DNA from: Negativicoccus succinicivorans
GTDB taxonomy: Bacteria; Bacillota; Negativicutes; Veillonellales; Negativicoccaceae
Direction of reading: 5' to 3'
Assembly: GCF_018373335.1 (NCBI RefSeq)
Contig: NZ_JAHAHH010000007.1
Span: 1-25,435 of the forward strand
Length of the DNA stretch: 25,435 nt
This document shows positions 14,325 through 22,258 of the stretch, piece after piece. The notes beneath the pieces are model-generated. The model was not told the origin of the DNA and did no database searches. It saw only the letters and a program-made list of their open reading frames with translations. Each line of letters begins with the position of its first letter. Within the stretch, counting starts at the first letter, position 1. The translations under genes were made by a program, and so were the position numbers.

Positions 14325-17300
14325 TTATCCTAACACCCAATGGGCCCGACTGCCTGTTTCCGTCTTTTCGATTTCCAAACGCGTATCAATACGCTGACGC
14401 AATTCTTCTACGTGACTGATAATACCGACAAGTCGACCGCCCTCACGTAAATCCGTCAAAATACGAATCGCTTCGTTTAACGCGTCCGCATCCAATGTCC
14501 CGAACCCTTCATCAACGAACACGGTATCCAAACGCAAACCTCCGGCATAGGCCTGCGCTGTATCGGCAAGCCCTAACGCCAGCGCGAGCGATGCCTGAAA
14601 TGTTTCGCCGCCCGAAAGCGTATTGGCGGGCCGACGATCTCCGGTCCAAAAATCGTTGACTTCTAAATCCAACCCCGCAGCGCGACGTTGATCGGTTGCC
14701 GCTTGCGCACGCACAAGCTGGTACCGTCGGTGACTCATTTTTTCCAAGCGTATATTGGCGGCCATGATGACATCGTCAAGCAACGTCTGTAAAACGTAGC
14801 GCTGAAAACTCAACCGTCCCTGCTCGCCTGTCACACTGCTGCCATTGGCCAATTCGGATAAGCGTCCCACGACAGCCTGTTTCTGATCGAGTTTCGCAAA
14901 TATCTGCGCGTATTCCTTCATTTTTTGCGCAACATCCGCCAATCGTTTGACTTTTATGCCGAGCATCGTCGTCCGTTCGACCGCCGCTTTATGTTCCTTT
15001 TCGGCTCGACTGACGGCCGCCATGACTTTTGCTAAGTCGGGCGCCGCCATGCCGTCCAGTTCTTTTTTTATTTCTTCCAAACGGGTTTGGTTAGCGATGC
15101 AATCCGCTTGATATTTTTGAATTTCTTGCTGGCGCTCGGTAATGGAGGGTCCCTGCGCAATCGCCGCGGCCAACAGCGTCATATCGGTAAAACCCGATGC
15201 TTTGGCGCGCTCGAGCAATGCGTCGCGTTTCGTTTTATAGTTATGACGGCATTCTTCCAGTCGTCCTATTACTTCTTCGTATTGTTGACGAAGATCCTGC
15301 TCTTTTTTTTGAACCCCTTTCGCCGTTTCCGAAAACGCTTTTTCGCGCCGTTCGTAGTTTTCTATTTTCTCTCGCAACTGCACAACTTGCGCTTTCACCG
15401 ACTCCGCATTTGTGAACTGTAGCGGAATCTGTCGTTGCGCTTCTTCACGTTTGGTCGCTACCACCGTTACTACCGATTCGATTTCCGCAAGTTCTTCATT
15501 GATTTTTTGCAGTGTTTCGTTCGCTTTTTTCTCCTGCTCCTGTTGCGCGGTCAACTGCACTTTAACGCGTTCAAATTCCGCTTGCGCGGCCGTTGCCTCT
15601 TGATGCTTCGCCTGCAATTCGGCCTCCTGCTCTATAAGTTGTGTATCAGTAAGCGATACCAACAAAGCATCCGCCGCGTTCAACTCCTGTGCCAACAGGG
15701 ATTCACGTTCCGTCAACTGGCTCAAAAGCTGTTGCGTTGCCGTCAACTTTTCCTGCGCCAGCTTTTCTTCTTCCTGCGCATCTTGCCACGTTGCTTCATC
15801 CGGCATCTCCTCATCGGCTACCGCCGGTTGCGGATGATGCAGGGAGCCGCATACTGGGCAGGGAGTACCTGCTGTAAGTTCTGCGCCTAACCATGCCGCC
15901 CAATTCTTTTCACGCAGATCGGCCAAACGTTCTCGCCTCTGGACAGCGTTTTGCAAAGCGGTCTGCTGCAGAGCAAGCGTGTTTTTCGTGATTTCAATAT
16001 CTTCGCTGACCGCGGCATGGTCTTGCTGCCGTTTCCGATACGCCTGGTATTCCTTTTGTTGTCGCCGCTGCGACGCCAATTTTTCTTCCCAAATCGGTGT
16101 TTTCTCCGCCAACTCACGAAGCGCGTTCCCTTGCTCGGAAAGATCCGTGATGGTTTTTGTGATCCGCTCCGTTTCCGCCTGCGCCGCTTTTTGCCGCGCT
16201 TGCACCGCAGCGTGTTTCTTTTTATTTTCTTCTTCTTGCCGTGTCAATTGCGCCGCTTCGTCAAACCAACCGATGACTCTCGTTAGACGCTCTTGTTCCA
16301 GTTTATATTCACTTTGCGCGGAACGTTCCGTATTTAAAAATTCTTCCTCTTTCTCCCAGTAAAGAGTCTCCTCTTGCAGTTGTTTTAATTCCGGTTCCAA
16401 CTTGCGTTGTTGCTCACGATATTGGGATCCCTTCGTTTGTTCATCGGTGAGCGCCTGCATACTGTCGGCCATCGTCGCTGCTTTTTGCCAACGCTCCAGT
16501 TCTGCGGTCTTTTCTTGCATCATTTCGGACTCGTCGGCAAGTTTTTTCTGCACAGTGAGCGCTGTTTTTTCTTTGCTCTTAAGATCTTGCCACGCCTGCG
16601 CCGCTTGCGCCGACTGCTGCGCTTCTTGGCGGGCTTTTGCTAAAACGAACTCCGCGTCTTTCGCTTCGTCCCATTCCGCTTGGGTTATTTCTATGGCGGA
16701 TTGCAATTCTTCTTCCGTGGTAACGTTTTCCGCCCCCAAATCGTGTTCCCGATCGCGCTTCGCCTCTTCAAAAGAAGAGGCGAGCGCCTGGGCGCGCTCT
16801 TTCAACAACGCCGCTACGCGGGCGGCGATTTCCGTCGCAAACAGTTTGGCCAAAATCTGCTCTCGTTCCGCCGAGCTCGCCAATAAAAGTTGACGAAAAT
16901 TCCCCTGCGGCAAAAGCACGACCTGACGAAACTGATCGACATCAAAACCGATCAAGTCCAAAATTTTTCCTTGCACGTTGCGATCGCCCATCGATTCCAA
17001 TTCCGTACCATCGACCGCGATCTTAATAAATTCCACTTTGGCGGGGCGCTCCGTTGTTCCCGTCCCCCGTTGTTTGGTCAGGCGTTGCGCCGGCTCACGC
17101 ACAACACGATAGCAGGTATCGCCGAGTGCAAAATCAAGTTCCACCCGTGTCGGTAACGATGCCGGTGCGTACGCACTGCGCATATTACGCGCGTCACGTT
17201 CGCTGCTGGTTTTGCCGTAAAGCGCAAAACAAATCGCGTCGAAAATCGTCGTCTTGCCTGCGCCGGTCGGTCCGTGCACCAAAAAGAACTGCCGTTCACC

Positions 17301-17375
17301 GAGGCGAGTAAAATCAATTGTTTGCGCCTCCACATAGGGGCCGAACGCCTGCATCATCAAACGTAACGGTCTCAT
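14325..17375 (-). CDS. sbcC: SbcC, ATPase subunit of the SbcCD nuclease
   Basis: A 1016-residue SMC/Rad50-like protein. The N-terminal Walker A is GPTGAGKTT (35-43). Two very long coiled-coil arms (about 180-480 and 530-860) flank a zinc hook C506-P-V-C509. The C-terminal head has the ABC signature LSGGETFQ and Walker B DTVFVDEGFGTLD. With SbcD it opens and cuts hairpins and double-strand ends, limiting palindrome stability and aiding repair. The ATG at 17375 overlaps the sbcD stop by four bases (ATGA) and has AGGAGG 7 nt upstream; an in-frame start six codons earlier would lack this. Length matches SbcC from other Firmicutes. Confidence 0.97.
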   Translation of the reverse strand: MRPLRLMMQAFGPYVEAQTIDFTRLGERQFFLVHGPTGAGKTTIFDAICFALYGKTSSERDARNMRSAYAPASLPTRVELDFALGDTCYRVVREPAQRLTKQRGTGTTERPAKVEFIKIAVDGTELESMGDRNVQGKILDLIGFDVDQFRQVVLLPQGNFRQLLLASSAEREQILAKLFATEIAARVAALLKERAQALASSFEEAKRDREHDLGAENVTTEEELQSAIEITQAEWDEAKDAEFVLAKARQEAQQSAQAAQAWQDLKSKEKTALTVQKKLADESEMMQEKTAELERWQKAATMADSMQALTDEQTKGSQYREQQRKLEPELKQLQEETLYWEKEEEFLNTERSAQSEYKLEQERLTRVIGWFDEAAQLTRQEEENKKKHAAVQARQKAAQAETERITKTITDLSEQGNALRELAEKTPIWEEKLASQRRQQKEYQAYRKRQQDHAAVSEDIEITKNTLALQQTALQNAVQRRERLADLREKNWAAWLGAELTAGTPCPVCGSLHHPQPAVADEEMPDEATWQDAQEEEKLAQEKLTATQQLLSQLTERESLLAQELNAADALLVSLTDTQLIEQEAELQAKHQEATAAQAEFERVKVQLTAQQEQEKKANETLQKINEELAEIESVVTVVATKREEAQRQIPLQFTNAESVKAQVVQLREKIENYERREKAFSETAKGVQKKEQDLRQQYEEVIGRLEECRHNYKTKRDALLERAKASGFTDMTLLAAAIAQGPSITERQQEIQKYQADCIANQTRLEEIKKELDGMAAPDLAKVMAAVSRAEKEHKAAVERTTMLGIKVKRLADVAQKMKEYAQIFAKLDQKQAVVGRLSELANGSSVTGEQGRLSFQRYVLQTLLDDVIMAANIRLEKMSHRRYQLVRAQAATDQRRAAGLDLEVNDFWTGDRRPANTLSGGETFQASLALALGLADTAQAYAGGLRLDTVFVDEGFGTLDADALNEAIRILTDLREGGRLVGIISHVEELRQRIDTRLEIEKTETGSRAHWVLG

Positions 17376-18493
17376 GACTCCGCCTCCTGCCATACTTCGG
17401 CCATAACCTGCGCCTCGGTTTCATCGAGCGGGCGACCGCCGACATCCTCAATAAATTGCGCAAACATATCCGTATAGGTTAACCGACGAATGTCCGCTGT
17501 GGTGCGCTCACCCTGCTGCGCTTTGAGACCGATCGGTTCCAGGGCCAGCACATTCGGAAATTTTTCGCGCAGCCGACTCATCGCAGCCAACACAGGCGCT
17601 TCATCCGTCAGACGCAATAACAAGTAATCATCACTCGCCGGTGTAAGGTCCCCCATAAGTTCCTGAAACGCGCCCGTAATGATGCGCAAATCATGACGCT
17701 TACGCAAGCTAACACTTTCCCGCTGCACCGCTCCCGCCGCATCAATCTCGACCAAATCGACACCTTTCGGCTGATCCGCTTCATTGAAAGAATATTTTAA
17801 CAGCGAGCCGCTGTAGCGTAATTTACCCGCCGCCATAGTTTGCGGTCGGTGCAAATGTCCGAGCATCGTGTAGTGAAAGTCTTGGAATGTATCCGTTCCT
17901 ACCTGTGACGATCCCCCAACGGAAAGCGGCCGTTCCGAATCCGACGGACTGCCGCCGGCTACAAATGCATGCGCCACGGCAATACGCCGAGCCGATGACG
18001 GTACCTGTTGTAACAGGCGCTCTGCCTGCACGCGGAATAAACTGTCATAATCACGCACCTGCGGTTCATCGTATTTGATTCGTATCGTTGCCGGATCGGC
18101 AAACGCAAATGGGCAAAAATATACCGGCCCCGCCGCATCATGAAGCACAAGCGGCGCGGTATCGGCTTCTGCCATGCCGTAAATATACACACCGCTTTGG
18201 CGCAAAAGCCGCGTACCGTACGACAAGCGATCGGTGCTGTCGTGATTACCGCTGATCGCAATCAAAGGAATATCTGCGTAGCTTAATTCCGTAACCATAT
18301 CATCCCACAAATGTACGGCATCCGTAGGCGGCACTGCGCGGTCATAGATATCGCCCGCCACCACCACCGCGTCCGGTCGGTAGTCACGCACCAATGCGCT
18401 GAAATCCTGCAGCGTGTATGCTTGATCTTCCGTCAAGTAACGTTCATAAAAAATTCGTCCTAAATGCCAATCGGCCGTATGAATAATGCGCAT
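17372..18493 (-). CDS. sbcD: SbcD, nuclease subunit of SbcCD (Mre11-like)
   Basis: A 373-residue calcineurin-like phosphoesterase that supplies the Mn-dependent nuclease site of SbcCD. Metal-binding motifs appear in order: ADWHLG (D8, H10), GDIYD (D48), GNHDS (N83, H84, D85), a central AHAF, and LGHLHRP (about 210-220). The C-terminal part forms the DNA-capping and SbcC-binding region. AAAGGAG precedes the ATG. It is first in a two-gene operon with sbcC. Confidence 0.96.
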   Translation of the reverse strand: MRIIHTADWHLGRIFYERYLTEDQAYTLQDFSALVRDYRPDAVVVAGDIYDRAVPPTDAVHLWDDMVTELSYADIPLIAISGNHDSTDRLSYGTRLLRQSGVYIYGMAEADTAPLVLHDAAGPVYFCPFAFADPATIRIKYDEPQVRDYDSLFRVQAERLLQQVPSSARRIAVAHAFVAGGSPSDSERPLSVGGSSQVGTDTFQDFHYTMLGHLHRPQTMAAGKLRYSGSLLKYSFNEADQPKGVDLVEIDAAGAVQRESVSLRKRHDLRIITGAFQELMGDLTPASDDYLLLRLTDEAPVLAAMSRLREKFPNVLALEPIGLKAQQGERTTADIRRLTYTDMFAQFIEDVGGRPLDETEAQVMAEVWQEAES

Positions 18494-18519
18494 AGCAGCT
18501 CCTTTAGTCTGTTTTTTTT

Positions 18520-18525
18520 ATTATA
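18520..18525 (-). promoter_or_regulatory. -10 element upstream of sbcD
   Basis: Consensus TATAAT on the minus strand, about 27 nt before the sbcD start. No convincing -35 box is seen at 16-18 nt spacing, so this is a partial call. Confidence 0.45.
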
Positions 18526-18592
18526 TCATCTAGGCTCTTTTACCGATGCGTGGGAATGATGAATAACTTATGATTTACTAAAATACGACTAT

Positions 18593-18618
18593 AAAAAATC
18601 CCCCGAAGGGGATTTTTT
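18593..18618. terminator. Terminator of the exported-protein gene
   Basis: AAAAAATCCCC, loop CGAA, GGGGATTTTTT. The hairpin begins in the stop codon of the minus-strand exported-protein gene. Confidence 0.88.
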
Positions 18619-19207
18619 ATGACAATGTTAAAACGATTGTCTCCAATAATCTTGTTTGCACTTCTGTTGCCGCGGTCACTTTACCGTTGCGCTGATCATA
18701 TGCCAACGCTTCCGTATTCGGTAAAAGCAGTCGTGTTTTGTCGGCACTCCGATAGACCAAAAAGCGCTGCGGTATAGTGAGGGCAAGATCCGGATGTTCG
18801 CGCCACAATGATTCCGCTTTCGGGTCGTGGTACTCGACCATCCAAAAAGCATTGTTCTCATTCCCCATTGTGGTAACCGTCACCTCGGTATAACCGGCTT
18901 GCTCCAACGCCGTTACCAGTCGAGGCACCAGTTTCTGCGGTTCGGTTTTAAGCGTCACTTCATACGCATTGCGACCGACGCGTTCACCTTGCAGACCGGC
19001 TTGCTGTAAAATGGTAAAACTTTTTTCAAACTGCGGATAACGCGTGTCATAACGATCTCTTTCACTGGGAATGTCAGTATAAATTCCACCGCTGACTCCG
19101 TGATGATGACCGAAGCCGATGCCGATCCCAAAGTTTGCCGCGCTGGCCGTCAGCGCGACGGAAAAGGTCAAACAACTTGCTAATGCCAAGTATTTCCACC
19201 GTTGCAT
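18617..19207 (-). CDS. Exported protein of unknown function
   Basis: I do not recognise this 196-residue protein. It has a clear signal peptide: basic MQRWK, hydrophobic LALASCLTFSVAL and a likely cleavage after TASA. The mature protein opens with a Gly/His segment (FGIGIGFGHHHG, about 25-36) that could bind metal. A mixed alpha/beta region follows, in which KLVPRLVTALEQAGY (about 95-109) and WMVEYHDP suggest a small compact domain. No lipobox or further membrane segment is seen, so a soluble periplasmic protein is expected. GGGGTG stands five bases before the ATG. It is monocistronic, divergent from the helicase gene, and its stop codon merges into its terminator. Confidence 0.75.
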   Translation of the reverse strand: MQRWKYLALASCLTFSVALTASAANFGIGIGFGHHHGVSGGIYTDIPSERDRYDTRYPQFEKSFTILQQAGLQGERVGRNAYEVTLKTEPQKLVPRLVTALEQAGYTEVTVTTMGNENNAFWMVEYHDPKAESLWREHPDLALTIPQRFLVYRSADKTRLLLPNTEALAYDQRNGKVTAATEVQTRLLETIVLTLS

Positions 19208-19238
19208 AGTCTCACCCCTTTGGAAAGTTTATATTTTT

Positions 19239-19244
19239 AGTATA
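19239..19244 (-). promoter_or_regulatory. -10 element of the exported-protein gene
   Basis: TATACT on the minus strand about 31 nt before the ATG; the -35 region is AT-rich and not convincing. Confidence 0.4.
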
Positions 19245-19289
19245 ACACAAATTAATATATGAATTTATGCATGATTTTATCTCATCTCA

Positions 19290-19298
19290 TGATATAAT
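19290..19298 (+). promoter_or_regulatory. Extended -10 promoter of the DEAD-box helicase gene
   Basis: TGATATAAT on the plus strand is a perfect extended -10; no good -35 is seen. The predicted 5' leader is only about 23 nt, so the long cold-shock leader seen on some helicase mRNAs is absent. Confidence 0.6.
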
Positions 19299-19327
19299 GG
19301 ATATTTGATGAACGAAGGAGGAAATAG

Positions 19328-20845
19328 ATGTTAGAAGAATTTATCAACTTAAAAATATCCAAACCGATTATTACCGCCCTGAATGAAATGGGTTTTGAAG
19401 AGCCGACACCGATCCAACGCGAGGCCATTCCGATCGCTTTGAGCGGCCGTGATATGATCGGCCAGGCACAAACCGGTACGGGTAAGACGGCGGCATTCGG
19501 CATTCCGATGCTGGAACGCGTGCCGGCGAAAGGCGAAGGACCGTTTGCCCTTGTGTTGGCGCCGACACGTGAGCTTGCCATTCAATCGGCAGAAGAAATC
19601 AATCGTTTGGCGCAACACTTGCCGCACTGGGCATTGCCGATTTACGGCGGTCAGGACATGGGTCGTCAATTGCGCAGCCTTAACAAACGTCCGCCGATTA
19701 TCGTTGCGACACCGGGCCGTCTGATGGATCACATGGAACGCGGAACCATTTCTCTCGACAACATCCGACTCGTTGTTCTCGACGAAGCGGATGAAATGCT
19801 CAACATGGGTTTCATTGATGATATTCATAAAATTGTCGGTGCTACTCCGGAGGATCGCCAAACACTGTTGTTCTCCGCCACGATGCCGAATGCGATTCGT
19901 AAATTGGCCGACAAATTTCTGACAGAGCCGGAACACGTCACCATGAAAATGAAAGAAGTGACGATTGATCTGATTGACCAGGACTATATTGAAGTTCCGG
20001 AACGTCAGAAATTTGATGTGCTTTGCCGCCTTTTGGATATGCAGGATCCGACGCTCGCGATTATTTTCGGTCGCACCAAACGCCGCGTCGATGAAGTAAC
20101 CGAAGCGTTGAAGAAACGCGGTTATACGGCGGAGGGTTTGCATGGTGACTTGTCGCAGGCGAAGCGTGATAAAGTCATGCGTCAATTCCGTGAAAATACG
20201 ATCGACCTTTTGGTCGCTACCGACGTAGCGGCGCGCGGTCTCGATATCAGCGGCGTAACGCATGTTTACAACTACGACATGCCGCAGGATCCGGAAAGCT
20301 ACGTGCACCGTGTCGGCCGTACCGGTCGCGCCGGTCAGGCCGGTTTGGCAACGACATTTGTCGTGCCGCGCGAAATGGAACATCTGCGCGCCATCGAACA
20401 TTTAATTCGTCGTCGCATTGCCCGGCGTGCCATCCCCAGCTTGTCCGAGGTTATCGAAAGCAATCGCAAAAATGCGTTGACCAGCTTGGTGCGCACTGCC
20501 GAACAAGACAACTTGGACGGTTTCCATGCTTCCGCGGAAGAATTGTTGCGTGAATTGGATTCCGTTACATTGGTCGCGGCGGCAATTAAGTTGCTGACGG
20601 AAGAACCGGATACTACGCCGGTCAATATCACAGCGGAACGTCCGCTCGCCCGCAAAAAGAGTAACTTTACGCGCCGCAGCTCGCGCTCGGGTCAAAATCA
20701 GCGTAGCGGCGGAAAACGTAATTTCAGTCATGGCAAACGTCGTGAACACAATGACCGTAACGATCGCGGCTACCAATCGACTTCACGTAAAGGTGGTAAG
20801 AAAAAGAAATTTACCTCGGGCTTTGAACCGTACTTCCGCGATTAA
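19328..20845 (+). CDS. DEAD-box ATP-dependent RNA helicase, CshA-like
   Basis: A 505-residue helicase with all core motifs: Q motif (GFEEPTPIQ, 22-30), Walker A AQTGTGKT (47-54), PTRELA, ATPGRL, DEAD in VVLDEADEML (about 149-158), SAT in LFSATMP, the second RecA domain with IIFGRTKRRVDEV, ATDVAARGLDI, and HRVGRTGRAG (about 326-335). The C-terminal tail (about 435-505) is rich in Arg, Lys, Ser and Gly and ends GFEPYFRD, a disordered RNA-binding extension. Such proteins unwind RNA duplexes in ribosome assembly and mRNA decay. AAGGAGG lies ahead of the ATG. Orthology to CshA rather than another DEAD-box paralogue is an inference from length and tail. Confidence 0.93.
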   Translation: MLEEFINLKISKPIITALNEMGFEEPTPIQREAIPIALSGRDMIGQAQTGTGKTAAFGIPMLERVPAKGEGPFALVLAPTRELAIQSAEEINRLAQHLPHWALPIYGGQDMGRQLRSLNKRPPIIVATPGRLMDHMERGTISLDNIRLVVLDEADEMLNMGFIDDIHKIVGATPEDRQTLLFSATMPNAIRKLADKFLTEPEHVTMKMKEVTIDLIDQDYIEVPERQKFDVLCRLLDMQDPTLAIIFGRTKRRVDEVTEALKKRGYTAEGLHGDLSQAKRDKVMRQFRENTIDLLVATDVAARGLDISGVTHVYNYDMPQDPESYVHRVGRTGRAGQAGLATTFVVPREMEHLRAIEHLIRRRIARRAIPSLSEVIESNRKNALTSLVRTAEQDNLDGFHASAEELLRELDSVTLVAAAIKLLTEEPDTTPVNITAERPLARKKSNFTRRSSRSGQNQRSGGKRNFSHGKRREHNDRNDRGYQSTSRKGGKKKKFTSGFEPYFRD

Positions 20846-20850
20846 TAAAT

Positions 20851-20877
20851 AAAAAAGACGCGTACGCGTCTTTTTTT
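20851..20877. terminator. Bidirectional terminator between helicase and ATP-grasp genes
   Basis: Perfect palindrome AAAAAAGACGCG-TA-CGCGTCTTTTTT. It serves both convergent genes; the minus-strand ATP-grasp stop codon overlaps its T run. Confidence 0.93.
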
Positions 20878-21652
20878 ATTGCTCCGTAACGGATGCGGTA
20901 TCCTTATCCTGCGTCTCAGTTTTCTTTTGATATTCTCTTACCAAATCGGCTGTCAGTTCCTGCCAACGTGCCGCCAGAAGTTGCGCATAGGGTACCGGAG
21001 GCAAGCCGTAGTTCCCTAACCCGAAACCGTCGTTAACTTCCACCAGTAATGTGCGGCCCTCGCTGTCCACACCGAAATCAATGGCATAACCGCGCGGTGC
21101 AGAGTGATACGCTGCGATCGCGTGCTGAATAATACCTACATCCGGCGTGATATCCCATTTACCTTTATACCAGAACATTCCGAGCGGCACTCCGTCACAT
21201 ACATAGACGCGCCACTCCGAAACAAATTCCACTTTTTCACTGCACCAAACGTCAATATCCGAAACAAAGCCTCCGAGCTTGACCAAATCACTCGTTTCTT
21301 CCAGGACCGTGCCGATAAAGCGTTTCGTTTCTTTGCGAGGCTTGATAAACACACGCCAGAGTGACGGATCATTCGTAATCGTAAAAAGCGTGGACGGCCA
21401 AATTTTTCGTCCCAGAAATTCATGGAGTTCTTCCGGATAATCCAAATTCGGACATTCGATGTCCCACCCCGCTAAAAGATCGTGCAAATCCTGCTCACTG
21501 CCGACAATGACAGTGGCCGGATCCACCGTCTGCAACGCATGCACGGTGGTGTAAAAATCTACATCTCCCAGTTGTTTGAAGCCTTCATAGGCAATGTGCA
21601 TATGATAGTCATAGAGTAAACCGTCATGATTTTTGCGTAGTAACGCCTTCAT
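20876..21652 (-). CDS. ATP-grasp domain protein (R2K/DUF4343-like)
   Basis: A 258-residue protein whose second half matches a minimal ATP-grasp fold: nucleotide-binding lysine in FIKPRKETKRFIG (K104), SEWRVYVCDG (E146, R148), AIDFGVDSEGR (D192) and the metal-binding LLVEVNDGFGLGNYG (E205, N207). The small R2K-type clade joins amino-containing molecules or modifies peptides in several contexts, often unknown. No substrate is evident and no peptide-precursor gene is next to it. The C-terminal tail (about 240-258) is polar and probably disordered. AAAGGAGG precedes the ATG. It stands alone between the helicase and ssrA, with a structured leader. Confidence 0.8.
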   Translation of the reverse strand: MKALLRKNHDGLLYDYHMHIAYEGFKQLGDVDFYTTVHALQTVDPATVIVGSEQDLHDLLAGWDIECPNLDYPEELHEFLGRKIWPSTLFTITNDPSLWRVFIKPRKETKRFIGTVLEETSDLVKLGGFVSDIDVWCSEKVEFVSEWRVYVCDGVPLGMFWYKGKWDITPDVGIIQHAIAAYHSAPRGYAIDFGVDSEGRTLLVEVNDGFGLGNYGLPPVPYAQLLAARWQELTADLVREYQKKTETQDKDTASVTEQ

Positions 21653-21766
21653 GCCGTCCTCCTTTCCTCTTGCATGCTTTATAGTTTACCTGTCCGTGAA
21701 AGGACGGTTTATATTCGATTTCATTTTACCATCTTTTGTGCACTCACAAAAGTTTCATAATAGCAA
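21653..21766 (-). promoter_or_regulatory. Structured leader/upstream region of the ATP-grasp gene
   Basis: On the minus strand the 5' untranslated region holds CCGTCCT (21701-21707), which is perfectly complementary to AGGACGG at the ribosome binding site (21654-21660). The same CCGTCC can instead fold locally with GGACAGG (hairpin about 21690-21707). Further upstream is an 8-4-8 inverted repeat, CTTTTGTG/CACAAAAG (21733-21752). A TAAAAT downstream of it may be the -10 box but the -35 is weak. Regulation is inferred. Confidence 0.4.
21733..21752. repeat. 20-bp inverted repeat upstream of the ATP-grasp gene
   Basis: Perfect arms CTTTTGTG / CACAAAAG with a 4-nt centre (CACT). No T-run follows on either strand, so it is more like an operator or RNA hairpin than a terminator. 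Confidence 0.7.
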
Positions 21767-21821
21767 TAAATAAAGAAACAATTCATTTACGTCGCCTCGG
21801 TTCCGCAAAAGAATTGTTTCT
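21767..21821 (-). terminator. Terminator of ssrA
   Basis: On the minus strand AGAAACAATTC pairs with GAATTGTTTCT; inside it TTTGCG can pair with CGTAAA after one T-T mismatch, leaving a 12-nt loop. TTTATTTATT follows. It lies about 50 nt beyond the CCA end of the tmRNA. Confidence 0.75.
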
Positions 21822-21873
21822 CTGAATTTTTATCCATCTATCCGATGCCAAACGCTCTTGGCGTATGATTGCA

Positions 21874-22215
21874 TGGTGGAGACGAGGGGAGTCGAACCCC
21901 TGTCCAAAAGTATTGCCCTAACAACCGCTCCGGGTGCAGTTCATGATCGGGATTTCGCAGCGGCTTCGCTCATGAACAAGCCGACCGCCGCCAGACTGAA
22001 GAGTTTCCGCTAATGCGCGTCAGTCGCGCGCGTTAACGTATCCTACTGATTGACGCCGAGCTTATGCCGTAGGAAAACATAAGGCGGCGTGGCATTAAGC
22101 TGCCAGTGCAAATTCGTTGTTTGCGTGTAAGTTAAGTCCGGTGTTTAACGGGATGACCGGGATCCCGACCCGCTGTCATTAGCACAACTACTCCTGTCGA
22201 AACCAGTGCGTCCCC
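21874..22215 (-). ncRNA. ssrA: Transfer-messenger RNA (tmRNA)
   Basis: The minus strand gives a one-piece tmRNA of 342 nt. The 5' end GGGGACGCACTGGTTTCGAC and 3' end TTCGACTCCCCTCGTCTCC-A-CCA form the tRNA-like domain, with acceptor pairing GGGGACG/CGTCTCC. The tag reading frame (22124 down to 22095) is GCA AAC AAC GAA TTT GCA CTG GCA GCT TAA, encoding ANNEFALAA, which ends in the protease-recognised ALAA. Added after the tRNA-borne alanine, the full tag is ten residues. It rescues stalled ribosomes with SmpB, whose gene lies immediately upstream. Confidence 0.96.
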
Positions 22216-22229
22216 GAAGTAGTAAATGT

Positions 22230-22258
22230 AGCATACCACAATCGTTTTGTTTGTTCAA
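22230..22258 (-). promoter_or_regulatory. Promoter of ssrA
   Basis: Minus strand TTGAAC (22253-22258), 17-nt spacer, TATGCT (22230-22235). The -35 box contains the smpB stop codon TGA. The predicted start lies a few bases before the mature tmRNA 5' end. Confidence 0.7.

Noticed and set aside
19349..20401. A 350-codon open frame on the minus strand inside the DEAD-box helicase gene
   Set aside because: It is fully antisense to a helicase with all motifs intact, has no ribosome binding site and encodes a His/Arg-rich sequence with no recognisable domain. It is a shadow frame.
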